Below are positions 53,201 to 64,000 of a stretch of 64,000 nucleotides of DNA, piece after piece; positions within the stretch are counted from its first letter, which is position 1; each line of letters begins with the position of its first letter. A model generated the notes under the pieces. It saw nothing but the letters and a program-made list of their open reading frames with translations, had not been told where the DNA came from and ran no database searches. This DNA is from Antitrichia curtipendula (Eukaryota > Streptophyta > Bryopsida > Hypnales > Leucodontaceae), in contig OX579633.1 of the NCBI GenBank assembly GCA_951230915.1, positions 3,906,001 through 3,970,000 on the forward strand, in the 5' to 3' direction. Made by a program: the position numbers and the translations under genes.

Positions 53201-53540
53201 ATTGAAAGTGTCTTGGGTTGTTTCTTTTAGAAGTTAGAGTGTATGATCGATAAGTGGTGGAGTCCCTGCCCCTTTAAAGAGTAAAAGCGGACCCCTTGAA
53301 GGTAAAACAAGGGCATAACAAACTGAAGAGTGACTATATCCAGATTCCGGAAGTGGACGGATCCGGATCAAAATCCGGAAAGAAGTAAGTTCCGGAAGAG
53401 GGAAAAGAGTTTTTGGGTTCCTTTGGGGTGTTTTAGAGATAATCCGAATAAACCCAAATTCATAGCAACATAGTAGAGTCCCTGGGACAATATTCCGTGT
53501 CATCTAACCACAATTGTGTGTTAAAGGTGCTGACCCCTAG
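50216..53540 (+). mobile_element. GC-rich island, probable large transposon-derived insert
   Basis: Composition jumps relative to both flanks. The island has a promoter-like stretch (CTACTTAAGGGCC at about 50380), a long interrupted reading frame (50532-52478) and a ~1 kb non-coding tail. TCCGGA and ATCCGG strings recur throughout, in coding and non-coding parts alike. No LTR pair, polymerase or integrase was recognised. A large non-autonomous retroelement or captured gene is inferred from composition only; its edges are approximate. Confidence 0.4.
50532..52478 (+). pseudogene. transposon-type ORF in one frame, five in-frame stops
   Basis: From ATG 50532 one frame continues for about 648 codons without an indel. 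It is broken by TAA at 50961 and TAG at 51672, 51822, 52137 and 52368, before a terminal TAG at 52476. The first ~230 residues look folded (YELMVRGQPKGWTEDVWVEV, GKFRNPPHAKEGYAISD, PYIFHIYHHGDVLTSDEM). This resembles the region found in plant transposon-associated proteins that act on gag-like or transposon products, but the family is not certain. An acidic segment, a coiled-coil-like segment (IWTLERSQEEAKSRRKWAQG) and a C-terminal basic run (PPKKQKI, SSKKPKKV) follow. All four internal TAG codons could be CAG glutamines converted by C-to-T change. Confidence 0.55.
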
Positions 53541-55298
53541 ATTACGCGTACGACAGTTAAATTTTAGCTTTCTCCAACTACTTAGTCTTTCTAAATTCAA
53601 AAAATCAAACCCTTGGCTTTAGAAATTGGAAATTCAACTTCCATGTATGGACGTCAAACCAATAATCAGCCAAATTAAGCAACTTGTCGGCTTTGATACT
53701 GACTTGAATAACTTTAATTGATTGATTTGGCTATTGGCTTGGGCTAGGCATCAACTAAATTGATATTTGACTACTGGTTGGGCACAAGCCTCAACAAAAT
53801 TAATATTTGGCTATTTGATTGGGCATAGGCCTTGAACTAAATTGGTTTTTGACCTACAACCATCAAAACTGTATTAGAGGGGTTAACCTCAAATTGTAAG
53901 ACATAAAACAATTAATAAGGGCAATAGCTTTGCCGTATTGAAAGGATTAACCTCAACTTTTTAAACAAAATCAAAAGAACTTGTTAGTACCGGGACTGTG
54001 AGAGTTGGTTCCAACCCAAACTTCTCTTAATTGACACTAAATCCCACCATTTGGGTCATGTATTCCAAATGTCTAGACTTTAGAAGGATTTTCTATAACA
54101 AAAGTCATGAAATCTCACACAAGAAGCTCAATTGGAATTGTTAGTAAACAAATACTTAAAGACCATTATAAACACACAATTGATAGTAAGCAAGACTTTT
54201 TGAGGGATTTTCTACAAAAAATGTGAAATCCTATATAATAAGCTTGTTTGAGATGGTTGGTTAACAAAGACATAAAGACCAGGAAAAACATAAACATCAA
54301 CAAAAGGGAGCAAAATGACTCTAATGCAAATTCAAAACAAGTTTTTTGGTAAATTGCTAAAATTCCAATAACATGACCTCGAGTCAACCTAACAAAAAAA
54401 ATAAGAAAGATGTGCAAAGTGAGGAGAGGAGACCTTTTATACTTTTGCAAAGCCCCTCTTCTTCTCAAATTACCTTAAATTATCTAAAAAAGACTCCAAT
54501 TAACTTTTTACTACATCAAATTCTAACATTCTGTTGTAATTGCTTTAACTTTTGGAGAATTGTTTCAAATGCCAAATGGACTATACCAATGGATTCAAAA
54601 GACTCAAGTTAGATGAGAGGTTTATCAAACCTTTGGATCACCAATTAATTGATTTGGGTTGAAAGTCTATAACAATTTTGGATGAAAGTCCACAAATTTT
54701 GACCAATTTAAGTGAAATTCATAATTTAGGTAGAAGGTTTAAAATAGAAAGTAATCCAAAAATCAAAAGTGGATTACAATAAGTAGAATAATAGAAAACA
54801 ATGATTGAAGTTTTAGAAGTTAGTTTTAGGGCTAAACTTCATCCACAAATATCTTTTAAAGAATTAGGTCAAATTTAGGGTTCTTTATTATTTTAGAAAG
54901 AGATAAACAAGCTCTACAACTTAGGCTATCTAAATTTTTGCTTGACTAATCCTTATTGATCTTTAGTTTTGATTGTTGTAGCTAAAACCAGACATGACTA
55001 CTAATTCATTTTGATTTGATTAGCAATTGCAACTAAAAAATTTCAAAGTAGAAACCAACAATAAAGATCCATTGTTTGGAAGGCGTATATAGACCTTATG
55101 TTTAGACACCATTAGGATTTTTATACAACAAAGTTCTTTAGAACCTGGTTGTGTTTGCATTATTTGAAGGGTGGAAATGAAGTGCCTACAACAAGTCGAT
55201 ATGAATCCAAGTAAGTATATATTTTTAGCAAGTTTTATAATAAAAATATCCCTAGCTTTTGATAAATAAGAGTGCATTGTAAAATACCAATGATAAAT
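53541..55298. other. AT-rich intergenic DNA, no gene seen
   Basis: It contains short local repeats such as TTGGCTATTGGCTTGGGC, GACTACTGGTTGGGC and GGCTATTTGATTGGGCATAGG between 53720 and 53850, probably an eroded tandem repeat of about 50-60 bases. No coding frame with family features was found. Confidence 0.45.
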
Positions 55299-56354
55299 CA
55301 CTAGAAGAAACCTTTGATTCTGGTGATGTTCTAAAAGATGTGAAGGGAGGTTTTGTGGAACAGAACTGGCCTTAGCTTCAATCTCACCTAAAATCCGTTA
55401 TAATGAACAACCCAAAAACGTGATGAAATTTGAAAAAACATGCACTAATCTGAGCATGTTTGTAGTAAACGAATGGAGTCACATAGTCTTCACAGCCATC
55501 AAGAATGTGGCATGTGGCATCCATATGGCCTCTACGTGAACACTTCTTTGGGCAGGCTATGACACGTGGATTTTTTCAAGCATGGTCCGCTGCTGATTTG
55601 TCTCTTGAGGTGGCTGCAACAAGAAATGACGTGTCCATGTCGATTTCTAACGTGGAAATTTGACTGTCTGATGTAGAAGCTTACGTGGCTTGCCACGTGT
55701 CACTCTTTTTGTTGGTTTGTCACTACCGCAATTGTTTATTTGCACGGTGCGTATAACACATTAGCGTTTTGGAAGACAACAAAGCTTAGAATCTTATGTT
55801 TTGTAAATTGTGAATATACATTCTTCTATTGTAGTGTGGAAGTGGATTGTAGACATAGGTACATCAAAGCGCACATCTTCCAGTGCATAGGCAATGTCAT
55901 TTTTGACCTTATAAACAATGCATGGACAATTTTAAAGATTTGGATTTGAACATGCACTTTGTAAAGTGATTATGCATTTTATAACAAATTATTGTTTTTA
56001 AGAATACATGTTTTGACAACGGTACTTGTGCAATGCCGCCAATTATGTACTATTCAACAAAAGAATGTATAGGATAGGTTTTTGTGGACAATATCCAAAA
56101 AAAATTCATGACAGTGCAGGACATGCTTCTATGAAGTTGGACATCTACATGCATCAATGCATGCTTTAGGAAGGAATCAGTTTTTACATGGTTCTATGTC
56201 ATAAATAATGCATAACCATTTGTACATGCAGCATAGAAAATATTGGTGTATGCATGCTCACTATAGAAAATGTTGTATGAAACATATCTAAAGACAGAGC
56301 ATCTTCTGTTTCCAAAGAAATAGCAACTTCTTTGGTGATGTAGAAGATGCAATA
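55299..56354. mobile_element. left-end relic of a CACTA-like element
   Basis: CACTAGAAGAAACCTTTG at 55299 matches the family end. Further in, GGCATCCATATGGCC, CTCTACGTGAAC, GACACGTGGATTTT and TGCCACGTGTCAC resemble CACTA interior sequence. The right end was not found before the complete copy at 56355. Confidence 0.4.
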
Positions 56355-57628
56355 CACTATAAGAAAACCCTGTTTTTGCTGGTGTTGGACTGTAACATGC
56401 CATGTTTGCTGAGATGTCACACGTTAAGCAGTGAACGGGTGCAAAAGAGTGAATTTGATTTGATGTTGCAAAAAACATATGCGACTAAGTTGGAAAACAA
56501 GTAGATGTCACCGTAGACAGAGATGTTTTTAACAATGTTTAAAAAAACAAGCTCATGTTTTGTTGTGACATCTCAAAAAACATAGACTGCCACGTCAGCA
56601 TGAAGTCCACTTTTATTATGGATAAATTACTAAAAATTACTAAGGTCAATGGAAAAATATTGACCTTATATAAAAAATTTAGGAAAAAGGCAATGACGTG
56701 GCATGCTTTCCAAAAAAAAGAAAAATGGATGGATGAAAATGGATGTGTTCCATGGATGAAAACATAAAATCTTTATACAGGTGGGGAGGTGGAAGAGAGA
56801 CATTTGATATGGGATATATCAAAAAAAAATTGTGTTCAAAGTGAAATGTCCACAAAAACGTCGAGATGTCTGAAACAACATCTCTATGTTTAAAAGAACA
56901 TATACACGTCAAAAACAACATCAACATGTAAACAAGTGAAATAACCATATTCTACTTATCCCATATTGTTTGTCTTTCCATGGGCAGAGAATGGATATAA
57001 ATACAATGTCCTTATCCTTCATTTTTATTAACTTTTAATGAAGTAATTATTTCATTTGGCCATCAAAAATTCTCTTGATGGTAGATGGTAAGTTTTCTTT
57101 AATTCTTGGTGAATTCAACATTCTTTTTTGTTTATTTTATTTTATAATTTATTTTAACTAATTATTTTTTTGTTGATCTTGCCTAATGGATAGGGTATGC
57201 ACCAATTGATGTCTCAAAAAACGTCTAAATTGACGATTCAAAAAACAACATTAAAATTTTCAAACAAAACAAAAATATGCTGACTAGGCAAACCACGTCA
57301 GATTTTCCCGTGGCCACGTCACTGCCCACATCATTAAGGGCCCGGATGAAAAATTGTCCCATGTGGCACTGCCCGGATGGAAAATGATGACATGTTGCCA
57401 TCATGGCATCCACATGTCATGTTTTCTGAACTTTAAAAGACCACGTTTTTTGTGATGTCAAAGTATAACAAGTACAAATTAGGCCCGTTTTTTGAAAACA
57501 TGGTCATGTTTTTTGCCCGTCAATTATAACGAATTTTAGGTGACATCTACGAAAACACGCGTGATGTCATGAAAAACATAATCTAACGTTTTTTGTGACA
57601 TTTCAAAAAACACGGGTTTCTTATAGTG
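56355..57628. mobile_element. complete non-autonomous CACTA-type element (1274 bp)
   Basis: The left end is CACTATAAGAAAACCCTG and the right end CACGGGTTTCTTATAGTG. The 3-base duplication ATA (56352-56354 and 57629-57631) is exact. From about 57060 onward it is highly similar to the copy at 21853-23083 (CTCTTGATGGTAGATGGTAA, TATAACGAATTTTAGGTGAC), indicating a shared recent parent. It encodes no transposase. Confidence 0.82.
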
Positions 57629-57631
57629 ATA

Positions 57632-60600
57632 GTAGACATTGCACAAATAGGAAATTACTAACAACACAAATGATGTCTCTATACATGTCAGCATGAATAT
57701 CTTCATTAGCATGCCAGATAGTGTTCAATGTGTCTAGCAATGTCCAGTATGATCAGTGCCACTTCAAGGGTGTTTGATTTAATGTTTGCGAGACTCAGTG
57801 TACAGTTGCATAGGGCATGAGTAGTAATAAACATCTATGTCATGAAACATGCACTATTTAGAATAGAAATTCACAATGAAATATGTGGCTGCACTTATTG
57901 TAGCAATGCAAAATAGCTTTTGAAGAACATGCTACTAAACATCAATTGTGAATGTCTAATTGGAGGTTCCTCTGTGCAATTGATCTTGTGGATGTTTAAT
58001 TTGTGGAAGACAAAAGCATTGGTTATAAATGTTTCTGTTACAAATTCTATATATACTCCTGTTGGAATGCCCGCATCCTTGTATTTCTAGACATCCCTCA
58101 ACAGATACTCTAGTTTCTTGAATTTTTTATTGTGAATAGAGTATTCAATTTTGTTGAAGTACTTCTCCATTGCCATGGTTGGTAGTAGTGGGCATGCCAA
58201 TTAGGTAGAGCATTGTATAACCTACAGTTCTGGTGGACAGGGTCATGCTTTACCTATTTATTATCAAGTTCAAATAATTTGGCATAATTTTTTCCATAAT
58301 TTCATTCATCTTAGGTAATGCAAAGCTTTAACAAAACACAAAATAAAATATAAATAAAATTACATGCATCATAGTTTGTCACCTTGGATTCAAACATACC
58401 TTTTATTTGCAGCACAATGACATGATTGTGGAGGTGGCCAAGATCGCAAGCAAATGATGATTGCCAAAAAATTCATAGTCGAATACAAGCAGTTGCTTCT
58501 GAAAGTGTTTTGCCATTTCATGGAATCTATATTTGTACCATGCAAAAGCTGCCACTGAAAGCCTCCACAGTCCAACTTGGTTGATTCTTTAGATGAGGCC
58601 AAAAATTCAAAGCTTCCTGATTATGCTATCAGCTCAAGCTAAGGCCCATTTGCCACTAGTAAACATTATGTACTATAAATGTGCTTGCAATCTTCTCCAC
58701 AAAACCACTTCCCCTCACGAAGCTCCTGAAAACTCAGACAACACATTTAATAATGAGATTTAAGAGCAATTATTTAAAGAAAAACTCACATGCCAAAATA
58801 GATCAAAATAATGTTCTACGGACACCCAAGAAAACAATCAGCTTCTAAACAATCATTCCCTGCCATGTTCTACCATTCACAGCTTAGCATTGGTCCAAGT
58901 ATAATTATTACCTTTAGGTCTTCTACCATGCTTCTACCATGCTTTCTTAAGCACCAAATGTAGTATTTCCACTCACCTTTGAAAACATCAAATAACATAA
59001 ATAGAATGTCTTGAAGGACAAAAGACCAAAAAAACTTTTAATATCTCTGCAACTCAAAAAATTACAGGTTCTCATAGCATAATAGATAATGCACAAACTC
59101 ATGACATCAAGAATTAATAACAACATTCAAGAATGAAATCAAGGATGACAGTATAGCATAAGAATGAGTGACATTAGTGAATCCTTACCATGTGAATTCA
59201 AGCTTGAAGACATGTAGTCTACTTTTCAACTATGCTATCCATTAACTTCAAGTATTGCCACACTGAGTATCTTTATACTAATACCATTAGCCTATTGCAC
59301 AACTGATTACAAAGCAAAGTTATCGTTGGTCCAAATCTTAACTTGATTAAATCAGGAGATCTACACAAAATCCAAGTAATAATAGTTAGACCAAATAACA
59401 CTTGGTAAACTTGAGAAATACAAATAAATACTTAGCTTTTGACAACACATGTCTAACAAACTAGTAAATGAGAAATTGTATCCTAATTGACTAAAATTCC
59501 ACACAATTGTGTCAATTGTGCAGTCAATGAAGGCATGTTGATTTGAACGCCCATTTGACATAAATTTGTCAATTTCGGCCATTTCTCTGTCATATTTGAT
59601 AGTTTATAAAGGTTCAATTAGACAAGTAGTTGACAAAAATGTATCAACTTTTTGACAATTTCAACAAAATTGTGTCAATTTTCCATCTTCTAGGGATTAA
59701 TACATTTCAATTTTGTTACTTTCTATTTCTCCAAATTTATAATGGGAAGTATAACAATAGCAAATTGGTTTTTTGAGAAGAACTTCAACTTCCAATAATT
59801 GATAACAAACATATAAAAAGGTATGGCAACAGAAACATGCAATGACAAATATTTGAATTGCTATGCAATAAGAAGAATATATTAAAACCATCAAGGTCAA
59901 GTGTCAATAATTCTATAGCCTAACCCATTTAAGTCCAATGAAGTTTCATCCTAAATACTTGAGACATCATTGCTAAGATCACAGGGCAAGCGTGTGACCA
60001 ACTAATTGAGCATGATACAAGGCATTGGCAAAAAATGATGCTTGCCAGACTTGCAAAATGACCACACAAAAAAATTTCAATAAGCACCAACTTATCTACA
60101 TGAAAATGTGAACAAGGGTGTCTGCAGCACTGATAAGAAAACCGGGTACAATGACCATGTCATACTCTAGTTGTACAGACTACAAGTAGAGGATACTAGA
60201 ATGGCTAGTGACCTTATACTGTATCCCATCTCCAATACCAAACCCTGTTAGCAAAATCAACTCAAATATTTAAAAAATCAATTGGAATTCAATTAGGAAG
60301 TGGTGATATCATGAATTGGCTTAATGTATACAGGTTTTGAATGCAAATGGAGATATCTACTATCCCTCAATTAGTGCTCTACAACCTCCTCTTTAAAATG
60401 CACAAGAAATTTGTGTATAGTGATAAAAATTTGATCACAAATAATGGCTCTCTCCTCAGGAGATCTCTTTTCTCAACTCTCCACATCTCTCTAAAATCAC
60501 ATTCGACACAAGGTAAAATGCTAAATGTGATACAAATATCATCCTCTTTTTTATATCTTGTATAATTTGAACAATTTGTAAAAAATGTAAACTCTGTGAT

Positions 60601-62070
60601 TAATTATAAAAGAGTACCCACCTAGAAAGTATGGTACATACCTTGCAATGCTGAACAAATGCAGAATTGAAAGGATTTGCACCATGCCTAGCCAAGCAAA
60701 TCATCAGCCTACATCCATAGATTTCAAACAAATGAGACCCAAATAGTAGGAATAGGTTCAATATGGGAGAATATCTCCAAAACGTCATACAACAACAAAA
60801 AACATATACTACAGTGCAGATACACAGTGTGAATTCAACTAAATTCACTTTGCAAGCACTTCAATAACCAAATTTCTTATAGTGTGTCCAAGACTTTGGA
60901 AAAGAGTAGAAACCACTTCAAAATGAAGAAAAACATTTTGCACGTATTCTTCTGCAACACTACAAGGGAAAATATGTCCTAATTGAGAAAAATTTGACAT
61001 AATTATGTTAAATGTCCCATCAATTAGGAGACCCTGATTCTGACATTTAGTAGACAAAAATAAATCAACTCTTTGTCATTTTGGACAAAAATACACATCA
61101 ACTCTTCTTCCTTGTGCCCTTCTGCCAAAGTGGATTTGCTTGTCCCAATCAGCATCAGATGACCTGGATTCAATGAAACAAACAAAATAATGGCAAACAA
61201 ATGATAATTTCGTGGATGAAATAAAATTTGGATGGATGAATTATTTTTAGATGGATGAAAGTAGGACATATGGATTGAAGATTTTTAGATAAATATTTTT
61301 TCACAACATTTACAATTTCCACACCAATTACAATTTCCACACTTGGAGTGACAAAACCAAATTATTTTATTGAAATCCACAGCTCATCCATATTAATCCA
61401 AAATACTACAATATAAATGACTTGTTGTACAATTCTAAACAAGACCTTACAAACTAATTCAGAGGCACTCCATTTCCATTTGGCATCAAACACTTCCCAC
61501 CACTTATTCAAGCAATGCCACTTGAAACTTTGACTTGCCACATAAACACAAGGAGGGTCAATGAAATCAGCACCCTTTCCAAACATGAACAATCAACAGC
61601 TATTAGTAAACAAGAGTAATAATTTGCATCTCCTCCAACGCATGGTATTTCAATCTAATATATTCAAGCAGGAGTACCCAACATGGCACCTGTCTTGGCA
61701 ACAAGTTTGGCTGATTCAATCAACAACTCTTCTCCAATAGCCAGATAGTCATTTGTTCTTTGCATACAAAAAGAAAAGAGAATCCAACTAAAAAGATATC
61801 CTACCCAACACAAGCGCATGGCATCAAGGCTTTCCTTCTCCAAGTACACTCTCAGAGGAGACAACACTCATTCAACAATAGGGAGAATTTGAAATATGTA
61901 AATGGGACTTGGCTTGAGGTCAAGGCCCATACCACCAACATCATACTACCACCAATGAAACATGTAGCCACACTAAATCCCAAGAATTTCATATCCCTAC
62001 CGACCTGCACAACATTACAACATTTACAATTACTTGTCAAAAGTAGATACCAACCAAAAAGGAATGATGG
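57632..62070. other. AT-rich DNA with scattered minus-strand coding-like scraps
   Basis: Several short minus-strand frames look protein-like without a known family: 58602-58390 (KLDCGGFQWQLLHG), 61592-61362 (SFKWHCLNKWWEVFD) and 61867-61664 (GEELLIESAKLVAKTGAML). They might be exons of a decayed element or gene, but no consistent splicing or homology could be built. Confidence 0.3.
57950..58176 (-). pseudogene. unrecognised coding fragment with one in-frame stop
   Basis: The frame reads MEKYFNKIEYSIHNKKFK, then LEYLLRDV, a TAG, and KYKDAGIPTGVYIEF with VTETFITNAFVFHKLN. The clean phase across the stop suggests former coding sequence. The family is not recognised. It may belong with the other minus-strand scraps up to 61.9 kb. 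Confidence 0.3.
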
Positions 62071-62096
62071 CACATACACACACACACACACACACA

Positions 62097-62168
<72 letters not shown>
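62071..62168. repeat. compound (CA)n-(TA)n microsatellite
   Basis: A CA tract (62071-62099) runs into an uninterrupted TA tract to about 62168. Long overlapping frames of alternating Ile-Tyr and Val-Cys on both strands are artefacts of this repeat. Confidence 0.95.
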
Positions 62169-62170
<2 letters not shown>

Positions 62171-62478
62171 AAATGCAAAATTGTTTTCAAGAAAGCCAAC
62201 TAGTTGTGTTTCTTTCTAATTCAGCACTACACCAAAAACATCATATTCAAAATTTTGGGAGTATTGGAGCCTCCCAAAATAATATTGTCGATTTGAATAT
62301 CAATACAAATGGAATTTCTATAGATAATTTAGGTTGACAAATAATATAATTATTAGTTTTTGAGTGCAATTTCCATTAAAATGAGAGTGTATTGACACAC
62401 AGAGTCTTTAGTCAACAGGAGTTGAAATTCGGAGATCAATATTTTCATTAATATACATAGAGATCGTGCCATATGGAA

Positions 62479-62594
62479 CACCAAGTCATGAGCTCTGCAG
62501 TTGGTTGTAAGGGGTTATTTATCTCATTTAGGCGGTCCGAGTTCGATTTCCATTCAATTCGTATGAGCGACTAAGAGACATGCATGACTTGGTG
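62479..62594 (+). repeat. tRNA-like / SINE head with closing stem
   Basis: CACCAAGTCATG at 62479-62490 is exactly inverse to CATGACTTGGTG at 62583-62594. Inside, AGCTCTGCAGTTGGTTG resembles a tRNA D-arm/A box and GAGTTCGATTTCC a T-arm/B box. The 116-base length is too long for a normal tRNA without an intron, so a tRNA-derived SINE or decayed tRNA copy is preferred. Confidence 0.4.
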
Positions 62595-63040
62595 CTGCTT
62601 AATAACTTATACAGGCAACTACGAAAGTTGTAACAACCAAATAGCCCCCTAAGTATTTGGAATGTGACAAGTGATTAACATGGCTATCAAAAACAAAGTG
62701 GTTATACACACTACTCATTTTTTCAATTGCATCACACTTTCAAATTTAATGTTCATAGATGCTCTTGAAAAATAAAGTAAAATGATGGAAAAAAGAAAAA
62801 AAATTAAATTCAAAAGTACATAAAGAAATACATTAAAATTGAATTTGAATATCCTTGTTTTATAAAAACAAGACATATATTTCAAAACATACAAGCAATA
62901 CCAAACTATAAATCCAAACCAACAAAATTCAAACCTATGCCATCTATTACAATACATAAATTTCATCTATTATACACAATATAAATATGTTAAATGCAAA
63001 ACAAAACATGTCACATATACACATTTGTGGATATGCCTTC
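62595..63040. other. AT-rich intergenic DNA, no gene seen
   Basis: This low-GC stretch between the tRNA-like element and the pseudogene at the right edge has no supported feature. Confidence 0.5.
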
Positions 63041-64000
63041 TCAATTATATGAAACCAAACTCTGGTTGATGACTTCAATTTGTATAGCAAGGATCTTGAT
63101 CATGCACTCCACAGTGTCTTTCTGGATCCTCGGCTTCGACGCAGTCATAAGAGCATCCGTATGTTGCCAAACAGGAGGTTCAGTTTCATCAACCTTCCAA
63201 CGTAGACCTCTTTTGCTGTCCCATCCGGTGTAGAAATCTTGAACATCCTGATTCCTTGATGTTGGGCGGAACTATTGAATAAGAACACAATTCGGATTCT
63301 CTGGATTGGAGTTTGGATCAGACAATGCCCTTGCAATCCAAACTGGGTGAGAATCACCATCTGTAGGTCGAACTGCAACAAAATAGCCTTCGAACAAATC
63401 TTGAGCCACTCGAAAGGATGGATTTGGACGACCACTCAATGGCCCAACGTATGGGTCATCCTCCCCAAACTCTTCACGTTCCTCACCGTCATCGTCTAAT
63501 TCATCCACTTCACTTGCTTGAATACGTATAGTTGGCCAAAAGCCGTCCCTCAAAACATGAAAGGTAGGTAACGGTTCCATCAACGCTACCTTCACGCCAC
63601 GCCAATACTTCACCAAATGCTCGTAACGTCTTTGATAATCTCCGGTGACGTCTGCATTGCATAAATTGTCCCAATATTTCACAAAACCCGTCATACTTTT
63701 GACAATATCTTCCAAGCCTTTCATAGGCTTCAGTGGAACAGGCAAAGGTGCACCACGTGGCCACAAACTTCGTCCTTCAGCATCTTCTTTCCACAACTTA
63801 ATGCCTCTTCCGTCTTCCCCTAACCAGTCGGCATTAGTGCAGAAAATTTTGTACTTCATGACAGGGCACCCCGTTGAATCTAGATAGAACTTCAATTGAT
63901 GTGGTCTTGTGTGCCCAACAAGGATGTCATCGCCATCTACAAATGACCCTGCTATGAAACCCTTGAAGTCGGGCACCTCTTCAATAAGGTGAGGAATGGT
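63041..64000 (-). pseudogene. transposon-associated protein, C-terminal part, cut by window edge
   Basis: The frame is open to the window edge (its upstream part lies beyond 64000), meets an in-frame TAG at 63272-63274, and then continues in the same frame for 76 codons to TGA at 63041-63043. Conserved-looking segments are VGHTRPHQLKFYLDSTG, WKEDAEGRSLWPRGAP, GYFVAVRPTDGDSHPVWIAR and, after the stop, QDVQDFYTGWDSKRGLRWKV. The layout resembles the region downstream of the DUF7869 core in multicopy plant transposon-related proteins. That is from memory of the family and not certain. The single TAG (NCVLIQ-stop-FRP) may be a recent lesion. Confidence 0.45.

Noticed and set aside
61760..62203. 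Long frames of alternating Tyr-Ile, Val-Cys or Thr-His on both strands
   Set aside because: They are produced by the (CA)n-(TA)n microsatellite and have no coding support.

Overview
The window is nuclear DNA from a plant, most likely a non-seed land plant (moss, liverwort, hornwort or lycophyte grade). The reasons are: intron-rich genes with GT-AG introns and AT-rich intergenic DNA; an X-intrinsic-protein (XIP) aquaporin; a FAN-type GRAM-PH-BEACH-WD40 gene; a plant XRN2/3-type exoribonuclease; and a mixture of CACTA-like and TTAA-flanked (piggyBac-like) elements. The species cannot be fixed from sequence alone.

Layout. 1-5.8 kb is AT-rich repeat DNA, including two diverged TTAA-flanked elements that look tandemly duplicated. 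5.8-8.4 kb holds a two-exon XIP aquaporin (+). It converges on a 22-exon FAN-like gene (-, 18414 to 9315) whose splice sites and phases could be followed from start to stop (1155 aa). 19.5-34.9 kb is a transposon graveyard: hairpin and MITE elements, a foldback element, a complete non-autonomous CACTA element with a 3-bp target duplication, piggyBac-type transposase remains, a ~4 kb element with long inverted repeats, and further CACTA relics. 34.98-43.47 kb is a second fully traceable 22-exon gene (-), a nuclear-type 5'-3' exoribonuclease (1156 aa). 43.5-50.2 kb is AT-rich with two more TTAA-flanked elements. 50.2-53.5 kb is a GC-richer island carrying one ~650-codon reading frame broken only by in-frame stops. 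53.5-64 kb is again repeat-rich: a second complete CACTA copy, a microsatellite, a tRNA-like SINE head, and at the right edge a partial transposon-type protein with one in-frame stop.

The three real host genes are unrelated housekeeping or membrane functions: solute/water channel, BEACH-family membrane signalling or trafficking, and nuclear RNA decay. They do not form a pathway. The coherent novelty is the mobile DNA. Five elements share the ends TTAA-CCCCTAAAGGAC in two length classes (867/867 bp and 929/930 bp) plus a foldback derivative, and a decayed piggyBac-like transposase lies in the same window. This suggests a plant piggyBac-type MITE family.
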